From: Collinsella aerofaciens ATCC 25986
Lineage (GTDB): Bacteria; Actinomycetota; Coriobacteriia; Coriobacteriales; Coriobacteriaceae
Direction of reading: 5' to 3'
Assembly: GCF_010509075.1 (NCBI RefSeq)
Contig: NZ_CP048433.1
Location: 1,364,001 to 1,428,000 of the forward strand
Length of the DNA: 64,000 nt
Under the pieces are notes generated by a model that searched no databases, had not been told where the DNA came from, and was given only the letters and a program-made list of their open reading frames with translations. The position numbers were made by a program, and so were the translations under genes. Of this stretch, positions 41,924 to 50,461 are shown one piece after another (the first letter of the stretch is position 1; every line of letters starts with the position of its first letter).

Positions 41924-43618
41924 CTATTTGGCCAGCTCCTGAACGATCCAGTCAATTGCACCTTCGGGATCGTTGGTAAGGTCGATATACTCCTTGCCCC
42001 TTGTGGTGAGCAGTTTAATTCCAAGGCGATCGGTATCGGCCTTCATAGCGTCATAGTACATGCGTGCCTGGGGTGCCAGAACAATCACGTTGTACTGATC
42101 CATCGTCTCATAGTGGCTTCCGTACGCACCGGACTGAGAAACCAGATCGATACCCTTAGCAGCGGCACCTTCGCGAAGAGCATTTGCCAAGAGAGTCGAA
42201 GTGCCGGCACCCTGGCAAAGCACAAGCACGCGGATCTGCTCCGCCTTGTCCTTTACCGCCTCGAGAGCTTTTGCGACATTTTCCTGTGCGGCAATAGCAT
42301 CTGCATCCGAGGTTCCTGCAGTCTCCTTTGCAGACTCTTCCAAACAAAGCTGATGGTCATACGCCTTGCAGAACGGATAGTAAATCACAAAGTCAACGAC
42401 CAACAGCACTGCCATCAATACGAGAGAACGCAGATCGAGACCCGTGGTGAGGAATGCACCGATTGGGCCGGGAAGCGCCCACGGCATGGTATACATGGGG
42501 GCGTTCATTCCAATGACGTCAATGAAAAATTTACCGATAATGGCGTTGACCATAGGAGCCACTAGGAAGGGCACGAACATATAGGGATTGAGAACAATCG
42601 GCATACCGAAGATAACGGGCTCGTTAACTCCAAAAATCACCGGGATAATCGATGCCTTGCCCATGGCTTTAAGCTGCTTGGAGCGCATAAACATGATCAG
42701 GATAATAGGAACGATGAACGTGCAGCCAGAACCGCCCAGACCGCCGATGAAGCTTGTAAAGTCCTGCGTGAGAGCAATTGACGGGCGTCCACCTGCTTGG
42801 AAAACCTCAAGATTGGTAACGGTATTGCCGTAGAGCGCAGCATTGATCGGACTCATGACAACCGAAGCACCGTGGATACCCATAAATTGGAAAAGTGCGA
42901 CCGCGCCTTCGATAAGCGCCATGCCAGGATAGGTGTCAACCGCGGAGAACAGCGGCGAGATGAGAGCGGATACCAAATTGGCGAACGGCACAGCAAGCAG
43001 CTTGCGGCTCGCAAGATCGATAAAAGCGCACGCAAGGATCGAAAACCCAAATGCAAAGATATCGCGAAAACTCTGCGCAATAGAGCCAGGGACCTCTTTG
43101 GGGAGCTTGATCGTCACATTATGGCTAATGCACACCTTATAGATATTAACGGTCAAGAATGCGGCTACGAACGCAGCGAGAAAACCCTTAGTTCCCATAT
43201 AGCCGGTTTCAAAAACAGATGTATCTGCTCCGCCAATCGAGACAACATCGTTCGTCACCGATAGCAAGAGCATGCCGCACATGGCACAAACCATGCACGA
43301 GGTGGGGTTGAGAGATTTACCCGAAGGCATGCGACGGTTCATCGACATGGCAAGTGAGCTCGCCGTGGTGCCGGCCACCATAATGCCAAGAAGTCCCATG
43401 GTATATGCATAGATTTTATTGAAGAAATCCAGCACCTCAGACGGAAGCGTGATGCCTACATAGGCAGGGAGCGTCGAAAGAAGAAGGAACAGGCTCGAGA
43501 ACAGCACAATTGGCATATTCGAGAGAAAGCCATCCTTAATCGCCACCAGATAAATGTTCCTCGAGATTTTGTCGAAGAGAGGCTGGTGTTTTTCAAGGAA
43601 TTTGACGATAGCGTCCAT
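41924..43618 (-). CDS. PTS lactose-family EIICB, GntR-linked cassette
   Basis: 564 residues from ATG 43618 (AAAGGATG upstream). EIIC domain at about 1-420 (MDAIVKFLEKHQPLFDKISRNIYLVAIKDGF; GIHGASVVMSPINAALYGN in place of GPSIVEP; IFGVNEPVIFGMPIVLNP), a short linker, and an EIIB domain with Cys468 in LCQGAGTSTLLANAL. The changes in both substrate-site segments set it apart from the three cassette EIICB proteins and suggest a different disaccharide. No GH1 gene accompanies it. It is divergent from an unrecognised protein and a GntR regulator. It presumably depends on the EIIA at 23207. Confidence 0.93.
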   Translation of the reverse strand: MDAIVKFLEKHQPLFDKISRNIYLVAIKDGFLSNMPIVLFSSLFLLLSTLPAYVGITLPSEVLDFFNKIYAYTMGLLGIMVAGTTASSLAMSMNRRMPSGKSLNPTSCMVCAMCGMLLLSVTNDVVSIGGADTSVFETGYMGTKGFLAAFVAAFLTVNIYKVCISHNVTIKLPKEVPGSIAQSFRDIFAFGFSILACAFIDLASRKLLAVPFANLVSALISPLFSAVDTYPGMALIEGAVALFQFMGIHGASVVMSPINAALYGNTVTNLEVFQAGGRPSIALTQDFTSFIGGLGGSGCTFIVPIILIMFMRSKQLKAMGKASIIPVIFGVNEPVIFGMPIVLNPYMFVPFLVAPMVNAIIGKFFIDVIGMNAPMYTMPWALPGPIGAFLTTGLDLRSLVLMAVLLVVDFVIYYPFCKAYDHQLCLEESAKETAGTSDADAIAAQENVAKALEAVKDKAEQIRVLVLCQGAGTSTLLANALREGAAAKGIDLVSQSGAYGSHYETMDQYNVIVLAPQARMYYDAMKADTDRLGIKLLTTRGKEYIDLTNDPEGAIDWIVQELAK

Positions 43619-43686
43619 AACACATCCTTTCATGATTCCCGGGCACACAACGATTTATCCGGACTCAACCGTCGTCGTCCCCGTTT

Positions 43687-43710
43687 GTATCCACTTATGT
43701 AAGTGAATAC
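43687..43710. promoter_or_regulatory. Palindrome, candidate GntR operator 1
   Basis: GTATCCACTTA, two bases, TAAGTGAATAC: 10 of 11 positions symmetric, 69 bases upstream of EIICB. Confidence 0.6.
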
Positions 43711-43910
43711 GTTCTTGTGCGAAATGTAATATCATTTGCGCGATTTGTCATAACCAATTCTTTTTCCGCTTTGTCGATATGTCAAGAATTCAAATACTTA
43801 TTCGGTGAACGGTAGTTGATTAATATAAGGTTTTCCCAGCTAAAGGCTATTTTTTCCGAGCAGTACAATAAGCTTGCAACCGTTCACCGATTGGATATAA
43901 CATATTGAAT

Positions 43911-43928
43911 ATATTGTTGTAACAATAT
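43911..43928. promoter_or_regulatory. Palindrome, candidate GntR operator 2
   Basis: ATATTGTTGTAACAATAT, perfect 8-bp arms around GT, 46 bases before the gene at 43975. Confidence 0.6.
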
Positions 43929-43974
43929 TAGAGACAATGTCACAAGCCTGTCGTTCTAGTCAAAGGAAGTAACA

Positions 43975-44895
43975 ATGCCCAAACGATTACTGAACATGTC
44001 CGCATCCGATTTTGCCGCCACGTCACCCATGGATCTAAAGCAGGCAATTCTGGCTTCCGAGGGACGTACCATCATGGCGGAAAACGTACCCTCTTCCCAA
44101 TTTCTCGGCGGCGTTACTAATGCAGAAATCGAACGTGCCGCAGGTGCCGACCTGCTTCTGTTTAACGCGCTCGATGTGTTCGATCCAGTTATTGCCGGTA
44201 TTCCAGATGATCTCAATGAAAACCCGGTCACTTGGGTGAAGCGAGCATGCGGAAGGCCCATTGGCGTCAATCTGGAGCCAGTTGATAACGAGGCAGAGAT
44301 GTCTGAATCCCGTACGGAAATCCCCATGGGTCGTCGCGTCTCTCCCAAAACCTTAGAAAAGGCTAACGAACTCGGATTTGATTTTATCTGCCTGACGGGC
44401 AACCCTGGAACCGGCGTCTCCAACGATGCAATCGCCCATTCGATTAAACTCTCCAAAGAGCATTTCAATGGCCTGGTCATAGCCGGAAAAATGCATGGAG
44501 CGGGCGTTGCGGAACCTGTCATGACGCTCGAAATTGCGCGCAAGTTTGTTGACCTCGGCGTCGATATCCTTCTCGTGCCAGCCCCCTACACCGTCCCTTG
44601 CTTCCAAGAAGCAGACCTGCGCGCCATCGTAGACTTTGTACGATCCCACAACGTAGGCAAGTCAATTGAAGAGAAGGTTCTCGTCATGGCGGCGAACGGG
44701 ACGAGTCAAGACTCCTGCGACAGCGAGACCATTAAGAAAATAGGCCTTGCAGCAAAAGCAGCCGGCGCTGACCTCCAACATATCGGGGACTCCATGAACG
44801 GTATTTGCCTGCCCCAGAATATCTTCACGCTCGGACAAGCCCTTCGTGGATACAGGCATCAGATCGTCATGCTGAGCCGCTCTGTGATACGTTAA
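43975..44895 (+). CDS. Conserved protein of unknown function, possible TIM barrel
   Basis: 306 residues; I do not recognise an assigned function. Alternating strands and helices (RTIMAENVPSSQFL, GADLLLFNALDV, PIGVNLEP, GFDFICLTGNPGTG, GLVIAGKMHGAG, GVDILLVPAPYTVPCF, VLVMAANGTSQD, GADLQHIGDSM) fit a beta/alpha barrel, with glycine-rich loops that could hold a phosphate. AAGGAAG precedes the ATG. It is first in an apparent two-gene unit with the GntR regulator and divergent from EIICB, so a role in handling the imported phospho-sugar is inferred. A lyase, isomerase or epimerase is possible. Confidence 0.85.
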   Translation: MPKRLLNMSASDFAATSPMDLKQAILASEGRTIMAENVPSSQFLGGVTNAEIERAAGADLLLFNALDVFDPVIAGIPDDLNENPVTWVKRACGRPIGVNLEPVDNEAEMSESRTEIPMGRRVSPKTLEKANELGFDFICLTGNPGTGVSNDAIAHSIKLSKEHFNGLVIAGKMHGAGVAEPVMTLEIARKFVDLGVDILLVPAPYTVPCFQEADLRAIVDFVRSHNVGKSIEEKVLVMAANGTSQDSCDSETIKKIGLAAKAAGADLQHIGDSMNGICLPQNIFTLGQALRGYRHQIVMLSRSVIR

Positions 44896-44949
44896 GGTTA
44901 CCTTGCCCACGTTACATCCCGACTGAGGCAACCATCAGGTATAACCAAC

Positions 44950-45687
44950 ATGCAAACTGAGGCTCTAATGCTCGATACACACGAAAAACGGCCACTCTAT
45001 TTACAGCTCACCGACGCGCTGCTCAAGCAGATCGTCGATGAATATCAAGCAGACGATAAACTTCCAACAGAAATGGAACTCTGCGACGAATACGCCGTAA
45101 GCAGAACAACCGTCCGACTTGCCATGAGTGAGCTGGAGCGTCGTGGAAGTATCTATCGAATCCAAGGTAAGGGGTCGTTTGTTGCACCGAAACGCGTTAG
45201 CGAGCTCAATTCACTTTTAGACTTTGACTTTGCAAGCCATTGCGATGGCGTTGATCCAGATGCCATTACCAAACATTTCGGCGGCCTCACATCAGGTCGT
45301 CCAATTTCCGTAATGATGCTCCAGCAATTTGGATGTCAAAGTCGCGATGAAATTCAGCGTCTTGAATTGACCTACGAACTTGAAGGTAGCTTCATAGGCG
45401 CTGATACGTTCTTCATTTCAAAGTCGCGCGTTCCGAATAACCAGTTAGATTTTCAGGCATTTAGCAGAATCATGGACGACTTGTCCAAGTCTATCCAATC
45501 TGTTAGGGAAAGCTATAGAGCACGTCAGCTTAGCGATTCCGAAGCCAGAAATTATGGTGTTGCAAAACTTCCGGTCATCGAACTGACTCATTATGCTTAC
45601 GACTCCGGAGGCAAACTAATCTCAATTGTCTGCCGCACCGTCTTAACTGGGCGAATCCCTTATCAAAACTTTATTTTCAAGTCCTAA
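44950..45687 (+). CDS. GntR-family regulator with UTRA domain
   Basis: 245 residues. The N-terminal winged helix reads [68 protein letters not shown]. The C-terminal part has the UTRA fold that binds phospho-sugars ([69 protein letters not shown]). It is 54 bases behind the unknown protein and likely controls that gene and the divergent EIICB. Codon use is more AT-rich than in the lac cassettes, as for its neighbour. Confidence 0.9.
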   Translation: MQTEALMLDTHEKRPLYLQLTDALLKQIVDEYQADDKLPTEMELCDEYAVSRTTVRLAMSELERRGSIYRIQGKGSFVAPKRVSELNSLLDFDFASHCDGVDPDAITKHFGGLTSGRPISVMMLQQFGCQSRDEIQRLELTYELEGSFIGADTFFISKSRVPNNQLDFQAFSRIMDDLSKSIQSVRESYRARQLSDSEARNYGVAKLPVIELTHYAYDSGGKLISIVCRTVLTGRIPYQNFIFKS

Positions 45688-45702
45688 TGTTCTTTTTCTT
45701 TT

Positions 45703-45759
45703 GTCTCGATCTGTAACACGTAGCCGAGTTTTTAAGTCCTAACCGTTACAGATCGAGAC
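45703..45759. repeat. Paired 57-bp palindrome, locus 4 unit a
   Basis: GTCTCGATCTGTAACA and CGTTACAGATCGAGAC arms, starting 16 bases after the GntR stop codon. Confidence 0.87.
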
Positions 45760-45783
45760 AAACAAGGTAGACCCCGCCGAATT

Positions 45784-45840
45784 GTCTCAATCTGTAACAC
45801 TAAGACCGGTTTTGGACGTCTAGATGTTACAGATTGAGGC
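45784..45840. repeat. Paired 57-bp palindrome, locus 4 unit b
   Basis: GTCTCAATCTGTAACA and TGTTACAGATTGAGGC arms, starting 81 bases after unit a. Confidence 0.86.
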
Positions 45841-45959
45841 GATTTGATAGTGGAGTCCTCATTTGCGCGTCATATCGCGTAGCGCTGACGCGCTGGTTTC
45901 CACAATGACAGGAGGTAAAAGTCCTCCCGCATCGCCCGTTGGCAATCCCGTAGCGCTAG

Positions 45960-46724
45960 CTAGCAAATGACCTGCGTATGCTCCTCGATGGCGGCACGAT
46001 CTTCGGCGGCGATGCCCGGCTCGCACACCACGGCGTCCAGGCTGTCCAGACGGCAGAAGGTGTAGAAGTCGCGCTTGCCAATCTTGCTGGAGTCGGCGAT
46101 GAGGTAGCGCGAGTCGGCCTTGCTAAAGGCGAGCTGCTGGATGCGGCCCTCTTCCATGTTAGACGTAGACACGTCGCCGTCCAAAATGCCGTTTGCGCCG
46201 ATAAAGGCTGCGTCGATCCCCAGTGCGCGCAAGGTGTCCTCGGCCGTGGGGCCCACAAAAGCGGCAGTGCGGCGGCGGTACACGCCGCCCACCAGGCACA
46301 GTTCGCAGTATTCGCGCGCCTCGAGCAGGTTAAACACCGAAAGCGAATTGGTCACAATGCGCAGGCGAAACGCCGGCAGCATCGAGGCCATCTGCTCAAC
46401 CGTGGTGCCCGTGCCCAAAAAGATGGTCGAGCCTTCCTCGATAAGCTCCACAGAACGGCGCGCAATCTGCAACTTTTCCTCGGCATGCTTTGTGCGCTTT
46501 TCGCTGTGCGAATACTCATGGCGCAGCATAGCGTGTGGACGGCTCTGCGCACTGCGGGCTCCGCCGTGCACGCGCTCGATCTCGCCCAGGCTCGCAAGTT
46601 CCTCAAGGTCACGGCGGATCGTCATATCCGAGACACCTAACGCATCCGAAATCTCCTTGACCGAGACCGTTCCCTGTTCCTCGAGCAGCTGCCGGACCTT
46701 ATCCTGTCGCTCCGCTTTAATCAC
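45960..46724 (-). CDS. DeoR-family repressor, LacR-like
   Basis: 254 residues from GTG 46724, chosen because GAGGA lies seven bases upstream and the fold begins IKAERQDKVRQLL. The N-terminal helix-turn-helix reads VSVKEISDALGVSDMTIRRDLEELASLGEIERVHGGA; the sensor includes GSTIFLGTGTTVEQMASML, VTNSLSVFNLLEA and ADSSKIGKRDFYTFC. The family senses phospho-sugars such as tagatose-6-phosphate. It is the best candidate in the window for the GAACA palindromes at lacA, though this is inference. It is divergent from galM. A broken copy lies at 41470-41815. Confidence 0.9.
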   Translation of the reverse strand: MIKAERQDKVRQLLEEQGTVSVKEISDALGVSDMTIRRDLEELASLGEIERVHGGARSAQSRPHAMLRHEYSHSEKRTKHAEEKLQIARRSVELIEEGSTIFLGTGTTVEQMASMLPAFRLRIVTNSLSVFNLLEAREYCELCLVGGVYRRRTAAFVGPTAEDTLRALGIDAAFIGANGILDGDVSTSNMEEGRIQQLAFSKADSRYLIADSSKIGKRDFYTFCRLDSLDAVVCEPGIAAEDRAAIEEHTQVIC

Positions 46725-46928
46725 GATGAGTCCTCGCTGTTCCACGCTCACGTCATTTAAACAATAACGAACAAATTGTATCAGACTCGCGCGCGTCAGA
46801 AATGAACGCCCGCACAGCTCCAATCATCACTTTTTTGAGAAAAATATCCCCTGCTTTAGTGGGGTGTAGTGATAATCTCGCCTGTTCGCGCTACAGTTTG
46901 TCGGAAATACCTCGATGTTAGGAACCAA

Positions 46929-47981
46929 ATGATCACTTCCGAGCTTTTCGGCACCGCGCCGTGCGGTACCCCCGTTCATCGTTACACCCTCAACGGGCCC
47001 GAGATCTGCGTTCGCATTATGGACTATGGTGCCACCGTGTTGGGCATCGACGTGCCCGACATTCCCGGCAACGTGCGCGATGTGGTGCTGGGCTTCGATA
47101 AGCTCGAGGATTACTTTGACAACCCCGCCTGCTTTGGCGCGACCATCGGCCCCGTGGCAAACCGCACCGCGGGCGCCACGATCACCATCGACGGTACGGA
47201 CTGGCATATGCCGGCCAACGAGGGCACCAACAACCTGCACAGCGATCTTGAGCACGGTCTGCATAAACGCGTGTGGGATGTTGAGCTCGACGAAGTCCAC
47301 AATGCCGCGCGCATGACCACCTCGCTTGAGGATGGCGAACTGGGCCTGCCCGGCAACCGCACCTTTACGGCCGTGTTTACCGTTACACGCACCGGCGTCT
47401 TTCGCATCGAGTATGGCTGCGAGAGCGACCGCGCCACCTACGTGTCCATGACCAACCACACGTACTTTAACCTTGCTGGCCATAACGCCGGCATGGACTG
47501 CGAACATTTCTTTGTCGCCAACGCCGCCCACTACCTGCCCATCAACGAGCAGAACATTCCCACCGGCGAAATTGCTCCGGTCGAGGGCACGCCGTTTGAC
47601 TTCCGCGAGCTGCGCCCCGTCGCTCCTGGCATGGAAGCCGACGACCCGCAGATTAAGCAGGCCCGTGGCTACGATCACTGCCTGTGCATCGATGGCTATC
47701 AGTACGGTCGCAACCTGCGCCGCGCCCTGCATGTCGAGGAGATGTGGACCGGTCGCGAGCTGGACTACTACACCACCGCACCGGGCGTGCAGCTCTACAC
47801 CGGCAACTGGCTGGGCGACGAGCACGCCAAGGACGATGCTAACTATGGCTGGGGCGCCGGCTTTGCCCTCGAGGCAGAGATGTACCCCGACACGCCGCAC
47901 CAGCCGCTGTTCCCGCAGGGCATTGTGGGCCCGGGTCACCCCTACAGCAATGTGATCGAGTACCACTTTATGAGGCACTAG
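46929..47981 (+). CDS. galM: Galactose mutarotase (aldose 1-epimerase)
   Basis: 350 residues, the classical GalM length. Landmarks are GATVLGIDVPD, GATIGPVANRTAGA, NEGTNNLHS (substrate His), NHTYFNLAGHN with the acid His, GYDHCLCID and the base Glu region in the C-terminal PQGIVGPGHPYSNVIEYHF. It interconverts alpha and beta galactose before galactokinase. Distinct from the two shorter LacX-like epimerases at 19507 and 53167. ATG 46929 is the start matching the family. It is divergent from the DeoR regulator with a 204-bp spacer, and a terminator follows. Confidence 0.93.
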   Translation: MITSELFGTAPCGTPVHRYTLNGPEICVRIMDYGATVLGIDVPDIPGNVRDVVLGFDKLEDYFDNPACFGATIGPVANRTAGATITIDGTDWHMPANEGTNNLHSDLEHGLHKRVWDVELDEVHNAARMTTSLEDGELGLPGNRTFTAVFTVTRTGVFRIEYGCESDRATYVSMTNHTYFNLAGHNAGMDCEHFFVANAAHYLPINEQNIPTGEIAPVEGTPFDFRELRPVAPGMEADDPQIKQARGYDHCLCIDGYQYGRNLRRALHVEEMWTGRELDYYTTAPGVQLYTGNWLGDEHAKDDANYGWGAGFALEAEMYPDTPHQPLFPQGIVGPGHPYSNVIEYHFMRH

Positions 47982-48007
47982 GCCCACAACGCGACATATT
48001 GCACAGC

Positions 48008-48043
48008 AACGCCCGCCGGCACCACCGCCGACGGGCGTTTTTT
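48008..48043 (+). terminator. Terminator of galM
   Basis: AACGCCCGCCGG pairs with CCGACGGGCGTT and is followed by TTTTTTC. Confidence 0.88.
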
Positions 48044-48093
48044 CATCTTTTGGGCTCAATTTCGCTGTGACTGTATGAGTGACATATCAAAAC

Positions 48094-48113
48094 TATGCCC
48101 ATTTACTACGTTT
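48094..48113. repeat. Left arm of an intergenic palindrome split by IS256
   Basis: ATGCCCATTTACTACGTTT is the exact reverse complement of 49730-49748 on the other side of the insertion. Without the element the two arms would be about 140 bp apart end to end. Confidence 0.75.
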
Positions 48114-48190
48114 AGCCCGGGATGCTCGACCATGCACCGGTTTTTGCTAAATTCGCGAGCCGCCTACCTGCGGTTTTGTTTTTCTCAAAT

Positions 48191-48198
48191 TCGACATG
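48191..48198. repeat. Target-site duplication of IS256, left copy
   Basis: TCGACATG directly before the left inverted repeat, identical to 49705-49712. Eight bases is the usual size for this family. Confidence 0.9.
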
Positions 48199-49704
48199 GG
48201 TGGCGCGCGCAGACGTGGTGTAAGAGCGTCCTGAGGTCCGTCGCTGCAAGTCCCGATATTACTCCTTCTTGAGACCGCGCCTCTCGACTATCTCGTCCAC
48301 TATCTCCCTGGCGCGCCGCCCGAGCGCGCGGCGCCTCCCCTCCGTCGGGGCCGGCCTGTCCGCGGGCTCGGCGAAGCCCTCGGCGGCCGAGGCCTCGGAG
48401 AACACGCGCTGCTGGGACCACTGTCCCTCGGTCTCCATGAGGCTCGCGCACGTCAGGCGCAGCATCGACTCCCTCGAGGGGAAGGACTGCACGACCCTGT
48501 AGCGGCGCTTGATCTCGCGGTTGGCGCGCTCCTGGACGTTGTTGGTGCGGAGCTTGGCCCAGTGCGCCCTGGGGAAGGCCGTGAACGCCAGCGCGGAGTC
48601 CTCGGCCTGCTCGAAGACCTCGCCGGCCCTGGCGGACACCGACGCCACCCAGGGCGCCGCCTCGGCCCACACGCAGCGCGCGAGGTCGGGGTCGTCCTGG
48701 TAGACCGCGGCGTGCACGAGGTCCCTGACGGCCGCCTTGGAGTCCTCGGGCCTGCCCGAGCAGGCGCTCTGGAGGTTGCGCTGCAGGTGCGTCACGCAGC
48801 GCTGCCAGGCGCAGCCCTGGAACAGGCGCGAGACGGCGGCCACGAGCCCGGCGTGGCTGTCGGAGACCACGAGGCGAACGCCGGCCAGCCCGCGCTCGCG
48901 CAGCCCGCCGAGGAATGCCGCCCAGGAGTCCTCGCTCTCGGTGTCGACCACGTCGCAGCCCAGGAAGTGCTTGCGCCCGTCGGCGCCCAGCCCGATCGCG
49001 GTCACGACGCCCTGCGAGACGACCGACGAGCCGACCCTGCAGCTCATGTAGGTGGCGTCGAGCCACAGGTAGCAGCACGGCGTGCCCGACAGGTCGCGGC
49101 GGCGGAACTCCGCCACCTCGGCGTCGAGGTCGGAGCAGAGGCTCGAGACCTCCGAGCTCGACAGCGAGGATATGCCCAGCCTGGACGCCACGCGCTCGAC
49201 CTTGCGGGTGGATACGCCGCACACGTACATCTCCTGCACGATGGCGGCCACCGAGGTGTCGACGCGCGACCATCGCGCGAGCATGCCCTCGGGGTAGTAG
49301 GTGCCGTGCCTGAGCTTGGGTATCTCGAGCTCCACGTCGCCCACGGCGGTCTTGAGCGACCTGGGGCGGTAGCCGTTGCGGCTGTTCTCCCTGCCGTCGC
49401 TGCGCTCGTTGCGGCTCGCGCCGCACATCTGCTGGGCCTCGGAGTCCATCAGCGCGTTCATCACGCCGCCCAGCACCCTGCACGCGAACTCGCGCGCGTC
49501 GCCGCACTCCTGCCAAAGCCTCGCCGCCTCGAGGGCCTCGTCGCGGCCGAGGCGCAGTACACTCTCTTCTTGGGGCATCGCCTTTCCTTCCATTCGTCAC
49601 CTTCATTACTCCAACGACGAATTCTAGGCGGTGTCCCCTCCCTTTCAAGAAAGGGCGGAGGCGGGGCATGCCCCGCCTCTTACACCACATCTCTGTGCGC
49701 TACC
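48199..49704 (-). mobile_element. IS256-family insertion sequence, complete
   Basis: 1506 bp. The left end GGTGGCGCGCGCAGACGTGG and the right end (minus strand) GGTAGCGCACAGAGATGTGG are imperfect inverted repeats that continue identically through TGTAAGAG, 28 bases in all. Identical 8-bp target duplications TCGACATG flank it. One intact transposase gene fills the centre. The matching duplications point to a recent insertion. Confidence 0.93.
48259..49593 (-). CDS. IS256-family transposase
   Basis: 444 residues of the mutator-like DDE family. The first Asp is in YLWLDATYMSCR, the second in LVVSDSHAGLVAA, and the Glu in NNVQERANREIKRRYRVVQSFPS; CAWQRCVTHLQRNL precedes the last as usual. Full length without frameshift, so possibly active. 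Starts at ATG 49593 (AAGG upstream) or the ATG 15 bases later. Codon use is extremely GC-rich compared with the flanking genes, consistent with a foreign element. Confidence 0.95.
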   Translation of the reverse strand: MEGKAMPQEESVLRLGRDEALEAARLWQECGDAREFACRVLGGVMNALMDSEAQQMCGASRNERSDGRENSRNGYRPRSLKTAVGDVELEIPKLRHGTYYPEGMLARWSRVDTSVAAIVQEMYVCGVSTRKVERVASRLGISSLSSSEVSSLCSDLDAEVAEFRRRDLSGTPCCYLWLDATYMSCRVGSSVVSQGVVTAIGLGADGRKHFLGCDVVDTESEDSWAAFLGGLRERGLAGVRLVVSDSHAGLVAAVSRLFQGCAWQRCVTHLQRNLQSACSGRPEDSKAAVRDLVHAAVYQDDPDLARCVWAEAAPWVASVSARAGEVFEQAEDSALAFTAFPRAHWAKLRTNNVQERANREIKRRYRVVQSFPSRESMLRLTCASLMETEGQWSQQRVFSEASAAEGFAEPADRPAPTEGRRRALGRRAREIVDEIVERRGLKKE

Positions 49705-49712
49705 TCGACATG
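49705..49712. repeat. Target-site duplication of IS256, right copy
   Basis: TCGACATG directly after the right inverted repeat, matching 48191-48198. Confidence 0.9.
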
Positions 49713-49729
49713 CTCGGCGATAGCCGATC

Positions 49730-49749
49730 AAACGTAGTAAATGGGCATT
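49730..49749. repeat. Right arm of the intergenic palindrome split by IS256
   Basis: AAACGTAGTAAATGGGCAT, reverse complement of the left arm at 48094-48113. Confidence 0.75.
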
Positions 49750-49821
49750 GTTTTTGACAGGCAGCATCGCACGCGTCCCTCGCAAGGGCAAAATGATTCG
49801 TTTTTCTCCGTCCCCAAGGGA

Positions 49822-50307
49822 TCAGTTGAACAGATTGCCGATGGGGTCGGGATTGGAGCTGGGGAGATAGCGGATTTCTAGTTCTATGCCGAGCTTTTGC
49901 AGCTCTTTGAAGGCGGCGACATCTTCGCCGTCTACGGCGACTGCGGGCGTTATGGGGTGCTTGCCCTCCCCTGCCTGCATATGGCCAATGCTGATCTTGG
50001 TGATCGGCACGCCACCCTTAACCAGCGCGAGTGCATCGGCGGGTGAGGCCACCATGATCAGAATCAATTGGCGCGGCGTTGCGGTATGAATGATGTCGAT
50101 GGCCCTTTGCACCGAGAAAAACCGTGTCCACACGCCCTCGGGCACCGCGACCCTCATAGGCGCCCACTTGCGCGAATCCGCCGCAATCTCGTCGTTAACG
50201 ATCAGGACGAGGTTGGAACCAACCGCCTCATTCCACAGCTCAACGTCTTGCCCGTAAATAAACCGATCATCGATGCGCGTGAGAAGAATCTTGGGTTGAA
50301 TCATCAC
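49822..50307 (-). CDS. Orphan mannose-family PTS EIIB-like protein lacking the active His
   Basis: 161 residues with the EIIB fold of the mannose/fructose/sorbose family: KILLTRIDDRFIYGQDVELWNEAVGSN at the N-terminus, IVNDEIAADSRKWAPMRVAVPEGV, and ISIGHMQAGEGKHPITPAVAVDGEDVAAFKEL. The family motif is RxDxRLIHGQV, where His takes the phosphate. Here Tyr18 replaces it and Asp follows GQ; the functional EIIB at 61386 has the intact motif. No EIIC or EIID lies beside it. It may be a regulatory or decaying paralog. It has its own start region and reads as an intact frame. Confidence 0.85.
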   Translation of the reverse strand: MMIQPKILLTRIDDRFIYGQDVELWNEAVGSNLVLIVNDEIAADSRKWAPMRVAVPEGVWTRFFSVQRAIDIIHTATPRQLILIMVASPADALALVKGGVPITKISIGHMQAGEGKHPITPAVAVDGEDVAAFKELQKLGIELEIRYLPSSNPDPIGNLFN

Positions 50308-50461
50308 TGCCCCATTCTGCTTGAGACCCGTAAGAGCAAGACATCACGTCTCCAATATTAGTGCATTTAAAGTGAGAAAAGCCGTCAGAACACTTGCGCG
50401 GATGTGCGATGTCCCGTATCATAGACAGCCGTTGACGCCTCAGTTGCGTCACCACATGGCC

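Larger units (their letters stand above)
43619..43974. promoter_or_regulatory. Divergent promoter region of the GntR-linked PTS cassette
   Basis: A 356-bp AT-rich spacer. It holds two shared ACCGTTCACCG motifs, at 43803-43813 (minus) and 43879-43889 (plus), and two palindromes listed separately at 43687 and 43911. Either palindrome could be the GntR operator. Confidence 0.55.

Noticed and set aside
28517-45840. The paired 57-bp repeats as a CRISPR array
   Set aside because: Only two units per locus, each unit is a long palindrome, spacers of the same locus are 23-24 bases, and no cas genes are present.
48215-49688. IS256 ends placed at GTGGTGTAAGAG
   Set aside because: That boundary gives no target duplication. 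Moving outward by 16 bases on each side extends the inverted repeats and reveals the identical TCGACATG flanks.
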